This document shows, piece after piece, positions 1 through 6,466 of a stretch of DNA of 7,919 bases. The stretch lies in assembly GCA_017630115.1 (NCBI GenBank), contig JAGBVY010000121.1:1-7919 (forward strand). Reading direction: 5' to 3'. Source of the stretch: Tidjanibacter sp. Lineage in GTDB: Bacteria; Bacteroidota; Bacteroidia; Bacteroidales; Rikenellaceae. Position 1 is the first letter of the stretch; each line of letters begins with the position of its first letter. A model generated the notes under the pieces. It was not told the origin of the DNA. It saw only the letters and a list, made by a program, of their open reading frames with translations, and made no database searches. The position numbers and the translations under genes were made by a program.

Positions 1-572
1 ATGCCCCACTCCTCCTCATAGACCCAGTCGGGCATACCGTTGATGACGTGATTCCACTCTCCGTCGGAGGTAATTTGGTAGGTAAACTTCTGGGCCAAAT
101 CGTTGATGAAGATGTTGTTGTCCTTCACATAGGCCACCTTCTGACCGTCGGGCGAGAAGAGGGCGTAGCGCACATCGTTGCTCTCATCCACAGCACAGAG
201 TGTCCCATCTACCCTGTCGTAAACCACATATTTGGAGAAGTGGGAACGACGATACAGAGGGCGCGAAGAGAGGCAAAACATAATCTTACGCTCGTCGGGC
301 GAGAAGGTATAATCCGCAACCCTACCACCAAGCTCCAAGAGGGTCAAATCTACAAGTTTCTCCTTCTGCTCGTGGTTTTTGTAGGGGTGACGCCAGATAG
401 CGCCCCCACTCATTGTGGTGAAGTGTTCGCCGTCGAGCATAGAGTTGAAGCCATAGACGCTCTTCTGAGCAAAGCGGCCACTGGCGATGTCGGCATACTC
501 AAACTTGGGCTGAGCATATACTCCCATCACCATACAAAGGGTGGAGAGAATAACGAGCAAATGTTTTTTCAT
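1..572 (-). CDS. Dipeptidyl peptidase IV (S9 family), N-terminal part, cut by window edge
   Basis: This is the first 190 residues of a secreted serine exopeptidase that removes X-Pro (or X-Ala) dipeptides from peptide N-termini. It starts at ATG 570-572 (complement) and stays open to base 1. Residues 1-20 (MKKHLLVILSTLCMVMGVYA) form a clear Sec signal peptide with an AxA-like end, predicting export to the periplasm. Beta-propeller signatures follow: YTFSPDERKIMF near residue 88, LFSPDGQKVAYVKDNNIFI near 138, and then NGMPDWVYEEEWG at 178-190. The last is the DPP IV motif whose paired glutamates (here within E186-E188) bind the substrate N-terminus in the family. The catalytic Ser-Asp-His hydrolase domain lies outside the window, so activity cannot be judged. 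Bacteroidales use such enzymes in peptide catabolism. Identification is strong; the absence of a stop is only the window boundary. Confidence 0.93.
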   Translation of the reverse strand, partial: MKKHLLVILSTLCMVMGVYAQPKFEYADIASGRFAQKSVYGFNSMLDGEHFTTMSGGAIWRHPYKNHEQKEKLVDLTLLELGGRVADYTFSPDERKIMFCLSSRPLYRRSHFSKYVVYDRVDGTLCAVDESNDVRYALFSPDGQKVAYVKDNNIFINDLAQKFTYQITSDGEWNHVINGMPDWVYEEEWG

Positions 573-651
573 AATGGGTTTGGTTGGTCTATTTACTTGG
601 TTGTAGTTCTGTGTTGTCTAAAACTAAAAAAACTCGTGCCGTTGTCGGCCG

Positions 652-682
652 CAAAGGTACGTCAAGCATACAGCTAGGTCAA
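652..682 (-). promoter_or_regulatory. Bacteroidota-type promoter of the dipeptidyl peptidase gene
   Basis: On the minus strand, TACCTTTG (652-659) matches the Bacteroides -7 consensus TAnnTTTG exactly. A TTG (680-682) lies 20 nt upstream, close to the usual 19-21 nt spacing for the -33 element. Transcription would start near 645, giving an untranslated leader of roughly 70 nt before the ATG at 572. The rest of the 573-728 gap shows no gene and no clear terminator for nadC. The promoter is inferred from consensus only. Confidence 0.6.
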
Positions 683-728
683 TACCAACAATTTGTGATT
701 TTCGTCTGCCCAGCGTAGCTACTATTGA

Positions 729-1583
729 CTATTTACACGCTTTCAGGCTCATATCGAGGCTCTTGATTTGGTGGGTCAGTGCTCCAACAGAGATGTAGTC
801 CACACCAGCCTCGGCATAGGCCCTCATTGTTTCGAGCGTAATGCCGCCCGACGACTCGGTACTGCAACGACCTGCCACCTTCTCGACAGCCTTTCGGGTC
901 TGCTCAGGAGTGAAGTTGTCAAACATAATCCTATCAACGCCTCCTGCCTCAAAGACCAAGTCGATGTCCGAAAGCGAGCGCACCTCGCACTCGATTGGAA
1001 TATCCTTACCCACACGGGTCAAATACTCCCTAACAGCCTTGATTGCGGGCTTAATACCGCCGGCAAAGTCGATGTGGTTGTCTTTCAGCAGCACCATATC
1101 GAAGAGGCCGATGCGGTGATTTTCGCCACCACCAATCTTCACAGCCATCTTGTCGAGCACCCTCATACCGGGAGTGGTCTTGCGTGTATCGAGCACCTTG
1201 CAAGCAGTACCTTCGATCTGTTTGGCGTAGATTGCCGTTTGGGTTGCCACGCCACTCATACGTTGCATAATGTTGAGCACAATGCGCTCAGCCTGCAAGA
1301 GAGTGCGGATGCGGCCCTCAACATAGAATGCCACATCGCCCACCTTGACCCTCTGACCGTCGGCCACCAAAATCTCAATCTCGATTGTGGGGTCGAGCCT
1401 GCGGAATACTGCCACAGCCACCTCTATACCCGCCACAATACCATCCTGCTTGATGAGCAGTTTCATCCTACCACGCTCTTCGTCAGGAATGGTTGCAAGC
1501 GAAGTGTGGTCGCCATCGCCAATATCCTCACGGATGGCAAGTTCAATCAGATTCTCTACAAAAGGTACATATTCTGCTTTCAT
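729..1583 (-). CDS. nadC: Quinolinate phosphoribosyltransferase (nicotinate-nucleotide pyrophosphorylase, carboxylating)
   Basis: This cytoplasmic enzyme of de novo NAD synthesis converts quinolinate and PRPP to nicotinate mononucleotide, CO2 and pyrophosphate. The protein is 284 residues, normal for NadC. Family hallmarks run in order: REDIGDGDHTS (18-28), RMSGVAT (108-114), LDTRKTTPGMR (131-141) with the Arg and Lys that contact the substrate carboxylates, the GGGENHRIGLFD segment (151-162), LLKDNHI (165-171), IECEV (197-201), DRIMFDN (217-223), SSGGI (244-248) and SVGALTH (265-271), which complete the barrel and phosphate site. No key residue looks altered. Start is ATG at 1583, stop TAG at 729. 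No nadA or nadB is adjacent, so it appears monocistronic, with a candidate promoter at 1677-1684. The long antisense reading frames over this gene are shadows. Confidence 0.97.
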   Translation of the reverse strand: MKAEYVPFVENLIELAIREDIGDGDHTSLATIPDEERGRMKLLIKQDGIVAGIEVAVAVFRRLDPTIEIEILVADGQRVKVGDVAFYVEGRIRTLLQAERIVLNIMQRMSGVATQTAIYAKQIEGTACKVLDTRKTTPGMRVLDKMAVKIGGGENHRIGLFDMVLLKDNHIDFAGGIKPAIKAVREYLTRVGKDIPIECEVRSLSDIDLVFEAGGVDRIMFDNFTPEQTRKAVEKVAGRCSTESSGGITLETMRAYAEAGVDYISVGALTHQIKSLDMSLKACK

Positions 1584-1653
1584 ATCTTATTCTATTACGT
1601 TTTATTTCTGGCCCTTAATATAATCATTTCTCGCACGCACGCAGACATCTCGC

Positions 1654-1666
1654 GCGCATAATGCGC
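1654..1666. promoter_or_regulatory. Perfect palindrome GCGCAT-A-ATGCGC between divergent promoters
   Basis: A 6-bp inverted repeat with a single central base lies in the nadC / kinase intergenic region. It sits just downstream of the proposed nadC -7 box (1677-1684), so it would fall close to or within the first bases of the nadC transcript, where a repressor could block it. Alternating CG-rich sequence around it (1631-1657) contrasts with the AT-rich surroundings. An operator function is inference; no regulator gene is in the window. Confidence 0.35.
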
Positions 1667-1676
1667 ATATTAGTGA

Positions 1677-1684
1677 CAAAAATA
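1677..1684 (-). promoter_or_regulatory. Candidate -7 box for nadC (TATTTTTG)
   Basis: Read on the minus strand, 1684-1677 is TATTTTTG, an exact fit to TAnnTTTG. No good TTTG is seen 19-21 nt upstream, so the -33 element is weak or absent. The leader to the nadC ATG at 1583 would be about 85 nt. Confidence 0.45.
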
Positions 1685-1706
1685 TACATTTATTTTGAAA
1701 ATTGCG

Positions 1707-1714
1707 TATCTTCG
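1707..1714 (+). promoter_or_regulatory. Candidate -7 box for the kinase-vWA-pseudokinase operon (TATCTTCG)
   Basis: TATCTTCG differs from the Bacteroides -7 consensus TAnnTTTG at one position and is followed by TACC. It lies in an AT-rich stretch about 70-80 nt before the ATG at 1787. A TTTTG occurs upstream but too close (9 nt), so the -33 element is poor. It is the best plus-strand candidate in the 203-nt gap 1584-1786 and lies back-to-back with the nadC promoter. Confidence 0.4.
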
Positions 1715-1786
1715 TACCACTTTTTGAACATACTACCACATTTTAGACGTCGTTGTATCAACCAACCACAAACAACCACAACCTCA

Positions 1787-2626
1787 ATGGCTAAAATTGG
1801 CATTAACGACTTTATCGACACTCTACTATTGGGTGGCGATATGTTCCGCACACTCAAAGGTGTGGAACCACTATTCGACCCCTATGGCCGACCTCGGTTT
1901 GTAGCCGGTCGCCAAGGGCCCATATTCCGAGTAAGGATTGGCAATGAGCACTTTGCGCTGAAATGCTACTCCCACTCGGCCCACTCTCTTTTGCCCCTAC
2001 ACAACCTACTGGCCGAGTTAAACTCGCCACTCATCGTCGTGCCCTCGCTGCTGATTCAGGAGTTGTGGGTGGGTCATAGCTATGCCGACGTTGCGCTCTA
2101 CCCTTGGGTGGAGGGACAGACGCTTGACTGGGAGCTACGACACTGGCTGCGTAGTGGCCAGACCGACCGATTGGCCCACTTGGCCGAAGGATTCACCCGT
2201 TTGGCCTCGGAGATTCTTGCAGGCTCGTGGCGTCACGGCGACCTAAAACCCGAAAACATTATCGTTGAGCCGTCGGGCCGTATGAGGCTCATCGACTGCG
2301 ACGGACTCTACCACCCCTCGCTCAGTTGGCAGGGACAAGCCGGCACACCGCCCTATGTTCATCCCGAGCGACGTGATGCCTACGACGAGCATATCGACGA
2401 TTACTCCATTGCTCTGATTGCCACCTCACTCTACGCGCTCTCGATTCAGCCTTCGCTCTTTCGCGAGGAACTTATGGTGGCGCTCCCCACGCTCGGCACA
2501 ACTGCCCACATCGCTACACTCTTCAAGCACAACAGTCACCTCGTCGGCCTACTCAGTGCGCTCAACTCAAACGAATACAAAATTACCGACCTAAACCACA
2601 CACTACAATGTATTCTGCACAAATAA
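1787..2626 (+). CDS. Small Ser/Thr-type protein kinase, catalytic residues intact; first gene of a three-gene cassette
   Basis: This is a 279-residue protein kinase-like enzyme expected to transfer phosphate from ATP to a protein, probably in the cytoplasm, since no signal or membrane segment is seen. Visible motifs are: a glycine-loop-like segment GRQGPIFRVR (41-50), beta3 lysine K59 in FALKCY, hinge ALYPWVEGQTLDWEL (103-117), catalytic loop HGDLKPENI (150-158) with D152, K154 and N157, the metal-binding Asp D170 in LIDCDG (DFG replaced by DCD), GTPPYVHPER (186-195) in place of the APE region, and D205 in IDDYS for the F-helix Asp. The kinase is therefore probably active, of an atypical bacterial branch. 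I start at ATG 1787 (MAKIGINDF): the frame stays open back to ATG 1661, but that extension would cover the promoter region and has unkinase-like sequence. The gene overlaps the next by 19 nt. Its substrate is unknown; the downstream vWA and WG proteins are obvious candidates. Confidence 0.85.
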   Translation: MAKIGINDFIDTLLLGGDMFRTLKGVEPLFDPYGRPRFVAGRQGPIFRVRIGNEHFALKCYSHSAHSLLPLHNLLAELNSPLIVVPSLLIQELWVGHSYADVALYPWVEGQTLDWELRHWLRSGQTDRLAHLAEGFTRLASEILAGSWRHGDLKPENIIVEPSGRMRLIDCDGLYHPSLSWQGQAGTPPYVHPERRDAYDEHIDDYSIALIATSLYALSIQPSLFREELMVALPTLGTTAHIATLFKHNSHLVGLLSALNSNEYKITDLNHTLQCILHK

Positions 2627-3453
2627 CACGTCAGCACAAAGGGGCGATTCTGCTACTACTCGACCTCTCTGGCTCTATGGCCGAGAGGGTTGTGTTCGAG
2701 GGGCGCTCAATGACCAAATCACAAGCACTTGCCGAAGCTGTAAACTCCCTCATACAGGAGTGCATAAATCGTTCACGCCGAGAGCGTTCCACAGCCGATT
2801 ACTTCGACATTGGAATAGTTGGCTATGCAGCCGACGAGGCCACGTCGTTGCTGAAAAACTCTTGGCAAAGCATAGTTGCTCTGGACAACACTCCAACCCC
2901 CACACAATCTCTCCGACTGCGACGAACACTGCCCGACGGACGCTCGGTGGAGACCATTGTCGAGAGGCGCTGTTGGATTGAGCCCGAGGCCAAAGGTCGC
3001 ACCCCAATGGGCAAGGCATTTCAGTTGGCACGAAGGATGTGTCAGTCGTGGTGTTGCAAGCACCCCGATAGCTTTCCGCCCATAGTTATCAACATCACCG
3101 ATGGGGAGGCCACCGACGCCACAGCCGAAGAGATTGGTGCGCTCGCTCAGTCGCTTCGCAGCCTCTCCACCAACGATGGCAACCTACTTCTGATGAACAT
3201 CCATCTTGCATCGGAACACGACACCCCCACCGAGCCGCTACGTTTTCCAAACGAGGGCACACCCCTACCCAATAATCGCCACGCTCAATTACTCTACAAC
3301 ATTTCGAGCCCACTGCCTGAGCTTTACAACGCAGCAATAGAGGAACTTACGCACACTCCTCCGCCCTATCGTGCAATATGCTACAACGCCTCATTGGATG
3401 AGTTGGTGGGTCTGTTGGCAATTGGTTCGTTGAGTATGGACAGAATAATTTAA
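2608..3453 (+). CDS. von Willebrand A domain protein with complete MIDAS (TerY-like)
   Basis: This 281-residue soluble protein has a vWA fold covering most of its length. After a short strand (GAILLLLDLSGSM, 12-24) the metal-ion-dependent adhesion site is complete: D19-x-S21-x-S23, T132 in GRTPMGKAF, and D165 in INITDGEATD. The protein should thus bind Mg2+ or a similar ion and use it to hold a partner. The C-terminal tail (YRAICYNASLDELVGLLAIGS, in two parts at 254-261 and 262-274) resembles the conserved end of small bacterial vWA proteins that sit beside kinases and phosphatases, including TerY relatives. There is no signal peptide or membrane anchor, so a cytoplasmic adaptor role is likely. 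The start ATG 2608 lies inside the kinase gene (19-nt overlap, different frame), pointing to translational coupling; the stop is 10 nt before the next gene. Family assignment is strong; the partner and precise role are inferred. Confidence 0.88.
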   Translation: MYSAQITRQHKGAILLLLDLSGSMAERVVFEGRSMTKSQALAEAVNSLIQECINRSRRERSTADYFDIGIVGYAADEATSLLKNSWQSIVALDNTPTPTQSLRLRRTLPDGRSVETIVERRCWIEPEAKGRTPMGKAFQLARRMCQSWCCKHPDSFPPIVINITDGEATDATAEEIGALAQSLRSLSTNDGNLLLMNIHLASEHDTPTEPLRFPNEGTPLPNNRHAQLLYNISSPLPELYNAAIEELTHTPPPYRAICYNASLDELVGLLAIGSLSMDRII

Positions 3454-3463
3454 CACCACGACT

Positions 3464-4930
3464 ATGACTCCTCTACTCCCCATAGGTGCCTACATTGAGT
3501 GTCTGCAAAACAGCGAGCTTCTTGCTCCCGAATTGCGTCACCTCTTACCCGCCGACAACTTCGAACGAGAAGGATTTTTCGCCACATCTAAGTGGCTCAA
3601 TTTCCTGCTCCACGACAACGAGCGAGAGTATATTTTGACCACTCCACAAGCAGGGCAATTTGCCCGTTCGGAAAGAGCTATCCAAATGCGTGTGGTCCAC
3701 ACCCGCAAATGCGATTATCTTGCCGATTGTCAATACATTCCAAATGCGCTCACACTCTTCAACAGTCAAGCCAAGAGCCATCTGCAAGCAGCCATTCTAC
3801 AACCCCACCACACCCCTCTCTACGACTTCGTGCGTCGGCATTGCAGCCCAACTCATCGCGCCCACCTACACAGTGCATTGGAGAGCATTTGGCACTGCGC
3901 CCACACGCTCACACAGACGGGTCTGAGGCACGGCTCGCTAACCAGCACCAACATTGCCTTCACACCCGAGGGGAGCGTAAGGATACTCAACTACCCTATT
4001 GTAGGCCCGGCCAAATGCGACGATATGGAGGCATTGGCCAAAGCAGCCATAGCAATCTACATTGGTGGCTCCGAGTTGAGCGCTTTCAAGCTACTTGCGG
4101 AACTCAGCAACACCCCTCAGCACAACCACAACAAAACACTCCGAACGATTGCCTCGGCTGCCGAACACCACGGCATCGGTCCCCTTGCCGAGCTCTCAAA
4201 AGCCATACTCCAAAAGGCCAATCACAGCACCCTGCTAATGTTACTCCAAAAGCTCGCCAGAGAGCCTTTCCACCCTCTTACGCTGCTTACTCAAATGCTC
4301 AAAACCCGCACTCACAACCCTCTGAGAATCATTCCAACAGAGCACCCCAAACAGACCGAGCCTCACATTAAGATAGACTTCTCGCTCTGCGACCAAGTAA
4401 TGCCCGCAAGCGACCTCATAGTGCGTTATCGTCGGGGCAACTACTGGGGTTATGCCCACTACAACGGCGAGCAGATTGGGGTGGAAAAACCTCTGCTTGG
4501 AGCAACCGATTTCGAGGAGGGACGTGCAGTAGTGCTGACCGAGCGTGGCTACGGAATGATAGATAGCAAGGGCCGTTTTGTCTTGGGCGACCATTGGAGT
4601 GAGATTTGTTGGTACTGCAACGAGAACATAGCTACCGCCGCCGACAACGATGGTCGTTGGCACATCTATGACCGTATGGGTCATCAACTCTCGGCTGTGG
4701 CCTGCGACTGGATGGGCGACGCCTCCGAGGGCTTTGTGGTGGCACGCCGAGGCAATAAGTATGGCTACTTCTCAACCAGCGGCCACAAGCGCACCGACTT
4801 TATCTACGACGAGGCTTACGGTTTCTCCAATGGCGTTGCCCGCGTCTGCCACAATGGCCACTACTACCACATCGACACTTCGCTACACCACCTCTCTGCC
4901 CGTCTCGAACACGCCCTCGAAAAGGAGTAA
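3464..4930 (+). CDS. Pseudokinase fused to C-terminal WG-type repeats
   Basis: This 488-residue protein combines two parts. Residues about 40-280 resemble a protein kinase and align by eye with the first gene of the cassette: ILQPHHTPLYDFVRRH (111-126) matches its hinge, and RHGSLTSTNI (155-164) matches RHGDLKPENI. The catalytic Asp is Ser158, the loop Lys is Thr160, the DFG Asp is Asn176 (RILNYP), the beta3 Lys seems lost (LADCQY), and only about ten residues separate Asn176 from the F-helix-like D187, so the activation segment is missing. Only Asn163 is kept. It should be catalytically dead. Residues about 320-470 hold four or more WG-type beta repeats: GNYWGYAHYNGEQI, RGYGMIDSKGRFV, GRWHIYDRMGHQL and NKYGYFSTSGHKR, with intervening F-x-x-G-x-A-x-V segments. 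WG repeats are thought to mediate binding. There is no signal peptide or TM segment. It is the last gene of the cassette, 10 nt after the vWA stop, and is followed by a strong terminator. Its function as regulator or sensor is inference. Confidence 0.8.
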   Translation: MTPLLPIGAYIECLQNSELLAPELRHLLPADNFEREGFFATSKWLNFLLHDNEREYILTTPQAGQFARSERAIQMRVVHTRKCDYLADCQYIPNALTLFNSQAKSHLQAAILQPHHTPLYDFVRRHCSPTHRAHLHSALESIWHCAHTLTQTGLRHGSLTSTNIAFTPEGSVRILNYPIVGPAKCDDMEALAKAAIAIYIGGSELSAFKLLAELSNTPQHNHNKTLRTIASAAEHHGIGPLAELSKAILQKANHSTLLMLLQKLAREPFHPLTLLTQMLKTRTHNPLRIIPTEHPKQTEPHIKIDFSLCDQVMPASDLIVRYRRGNYWGYAHYNGEQIGVEKPLLGATDFEEGRAVVLTERGYGMIDSKGRFVLGDHWSEICWYCNENIATAADNDGRWHIYDRMGHQLSAVACDWMGDASEGFVVARRGNKYGYFSTSGHKRTDFIYDEAYGFSNGVARVCHNGHYYHIDTSLHHLSARLEHALEKE

Positions 4931-4950
4931 AACTCGCCCCCATGATACAA

Positions 4951-4992
4951 AAAAGATTCCCCGCCTAGGTTTCTCTTGGCGGGGAATCTTTT
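4951..4992. terminator. Strong stem-loop terminator, probably bidirectional, between convergent operons
   Basis: AAAAGATTCCCCGCC (4951-4965) pairs perfectly with GGCGGGGAATCTTTT (4978-4992), a 15-bp stem with a 12-nt loop. The A run before it and the T run after it give a U-tract in either direction. It starts 20 nt after the pseudokinase stop and ends 23 nt from the stop of the convergent DUF4293 gene (5016), so it can end both transcripts. Confidence 0.92.
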
Positions 4993-5015
4993 ATTCGTTA
5001 GTTGTTGCGTTTATC

Positions 5016-5450
5016 CTATCGTATGCGGTCGAGCGAGCGCACCAACATCTCGTCCTTCCAGATGGCACGAATGGCGAGCCACACAAGAATTATGCAGACT
5101 ACGGGGAAGAATGTGGGCGTGGTTATCGACGACATCGAAATGGCACTCTCGGCCTCCACAGCACGAGTAATGCCAATGGAGTACCACAGCGAGAAAATCT
5201 GTGCACCAACAAGCAGCACCACCTCGGCACACAAAAAGCGAATTTGAGCCAAGCGATTCTTATAGAGCCATATAACCACAAAGGGCACAAGGGCACACAG
5301 GGCAAAAACCACCCCTACCCACCAAAAATCAAAAGCAACAAGCTCCTGCTCGATACCATCTACGGCATAGTGGGCCATAGGGACAAAGCAGAGTACCGTC
5401 ATCAGCACCGCGACGGCCAAAAGATAGAGCGTTTGTATTCTCTGTAACAT
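5016..5450 (-). CDS. DUF4293 family integral membrane protein
   Basis: This is a 144-residue protein of unknown function, of a family known from Bacteroidota. The N-terminus MLQRIQTLYLL and the C-terminal AIRKDE-like end (here AIWKDEMLVRSLDRIR) are characteristic. Four hydrophobic segments are visible at about residues 7-27, 43-63, 72-92 and 110-127, predicting a four-helix inner-membrane protein with short loops and no large soluble domain. The start is ATG at 5448-5450 and the stop TAG at 5016. It is the last gene of a four-gene run on this strand, 51 nt after the glycosyltransferase, and is followed by the shared terminator at 4951-4992. The 51-nt gap holds no convincing -7 box, so it is probably transcribed from upstream. 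No catalytic motif is seen. Confidence 0.85.
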   Translation of the reverse strand: MLQRIQTLYLLAVAVLMTVLCFVPMAHYAVDGIEQELVAFDFWWVGVVFALCALVPFVVIWLYKNRLAQIRFLCAEVVLLVGAQIFSLWYSIGITRAVEAESAISMSSITTPTFFPVVCIILVWLAIRAIWKDEMLVRSLDRIR

Positions 5451-5501
5451 ACTTATTGTAATTTAGGTATTAGTTGCAATTAAAACTCGATAGTCGTTTA
5501 T

Positions 5502-6446
5502 CTAATGCTCGTCAGAAGCAATCTCCTCGTCGATAAAGTAGTGGTTGCGCTCAGGAGCATTGCGGTTGATGAGTTCGCCCAAGAAACCTGCCAAAAACAA
5601 CACCACACCCAAGATTATGGCCACCAAGCTGAGATAGAATAGGGGCTGATTGGTAAGCGGATAGCCTGCGGTGAACTTCTGAATGATAATCCACACAATG
5701 GCCACAAAACCGACCAAAAACATCAGCGTACCAGCGCCACCAAAGAAATACATTGGCGAGCGGCCATACTTCGACACAAACATAACTGTGATGAGGTCGA
5801 GATAGCCTTTCAGCAACCTCTCCCAGCCATATTTCGACACGCCATAGCGACGTGCATAGTGGGTCACCTCCTTCTCGCCAATACGACCAAAACCTGCCCT
5901 CTTGGCCAAAATGGGGATATAGCGATGCATCTCACCATAGACCTCAATACTCTTGACCACCTTGTTGCGGTAGGCTTTCAGGCCACAATTGAAGTCGTGC
6001 AACCTGATGCCCGAGGCATAACGACAAGTGGCGTTGAAGAGCTTGCTTGGCAAAGTCTTTGCCTTGGGGTCGTGGCGCTTGCGTTTCCAACCCGAAACCA
6101 TATCGTAACCCTCCTCGGTAATCATACGATAGAGCGCCGGAATCTCGTCGGGCGAGTCCTGCAAGTCGGCATCCATAGTGATGACCACATCGCCCTTGGC
6201 ATGTTCAAAACCGCAGTAGAGCGCTGCGCTCTTGCCATAGTTGGCCCTAAAACGCACACCCCTAATGCGCTCATCCTCACGGGCAAACCCCTCAATCAGA
6301 GCCCACGACGAGTCGGTGCTGCCGTCATCGACAAATATAACCTCATAGGAAAACCCCTCGGCTTGCATCACCTTGCCAATCCAAGCAAGCAACTCGCCAA
6401 GCGACTCCTCCTCGTTGAGTAGAGGTATTACAACACTAACATCCAT
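5502..6446 (-). CDS. Membrane-anchored family 2 glycosyltransferase (DPM1/GtrB-like)
   Basis: This is a cytoplasmic-face GT-A glycosyltransferase with two C-terminal membrane helices. Such proteins commonly move a sugar from a nucleotide sugar to undecaprenyl phosphate for envelope glycan modification. Counting from the ATG (314 residues): VVIPLLNEEES (5-15), the nucleotide-binding FVDDGSTDSSW (38-48), the metal-binding DADLQDSPDE (92-101), GWKRKRHD (119-126) and HDFNCGLKAYR (150-160). Hydrophobic helices are at about 232-258 and 268-293, followed by a charged acidic tail. The DxD, W-x-K-R-K-R and two-TM layout fit the DPM1/GtrB group. An in-frame GTG at 6452 would add two residues; I prefer ATG 6446, which gives the family-like MDVSVVIPLLNEE start. 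It lies 20 nt after the DUF4199 gene, so the two are likely co-transcribed. Sugar and acceptor cannot be deduced. Confidence 0.9.
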   Translation of the reverse strand: MDVSVVIPLLNEEESLGELLAWIGKVMQAEGFSYEVIFVDDGSTDSSWALIEGFAREDERIRGVRFRANYGKSAALYCGFEHAKGDVVITMDADLQDSPDEIPALYRMITEEGYDMVSGWKRKRHDPKAKTLPSKLFNATCRYASGIRLHDFNCGLKAYRNKVVKSIEVYGEMHRYIPILAKRAGFGRIGEKEVTHYARRYGVSKYGWERLLKGYLDLITVMFVSKYGRSPMYFFGGAGTLMFLVGFVAIVWIIIQKFTAGYPLTNQPLFYLSLVAIILGVVLFLAGFLGELINRNAPERNHYFIDEEIASDEH

Positions 6447-6466
6447 AGTCACTATTTAGCAATCGT

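Noticed and set aside
768..1661. A 297-codon open frame antisense to nadC
   Set aside because: nadC matches its family along its entire length on the other strand. The antisense product shows no recognisable domain and is rich in His and Cys as expected of a reverse-frame shadow.
1661..1786. Upstream in-frame ATG that would extend the kinase by 42 residues
   Set aside because: The extension overlaps the candidate promoter and palindrome and resembles translated AT-rich intergenic DNA. The ATG at 1787 gives a kinase that begins naturally before its N-lobe.
3592..4371. A 259-codon frame within the pseudokinase gene in another frame
   Set aside because: It is rich in Pro, His, Ser and Gln from a codon-shifted reading and has no recognisable domain. 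The 488-residue frame carries the kinase-like and WG signatures.
4650..5447. A 265-codon plus-strand frame covering the pseudokinase end and the DUF4293 gene
   Set aside because: It reads through the WG repeats in another frame, through the terminator, and antisense to a well-recognised membrane protein. No domain is visible.
5451..5501. Separate promoter for the DUF4293 gene
   Set aside because: The gap is AT-rich but has no TAnnTTTG box at a useful distance, so co-transcription from upstream is more likely.
5859..6422. A 187-codon frame antisense to the glycosyltransferase
   Set aside because: The opposite strand carries all GT2 motifs. This frame is a shadow.
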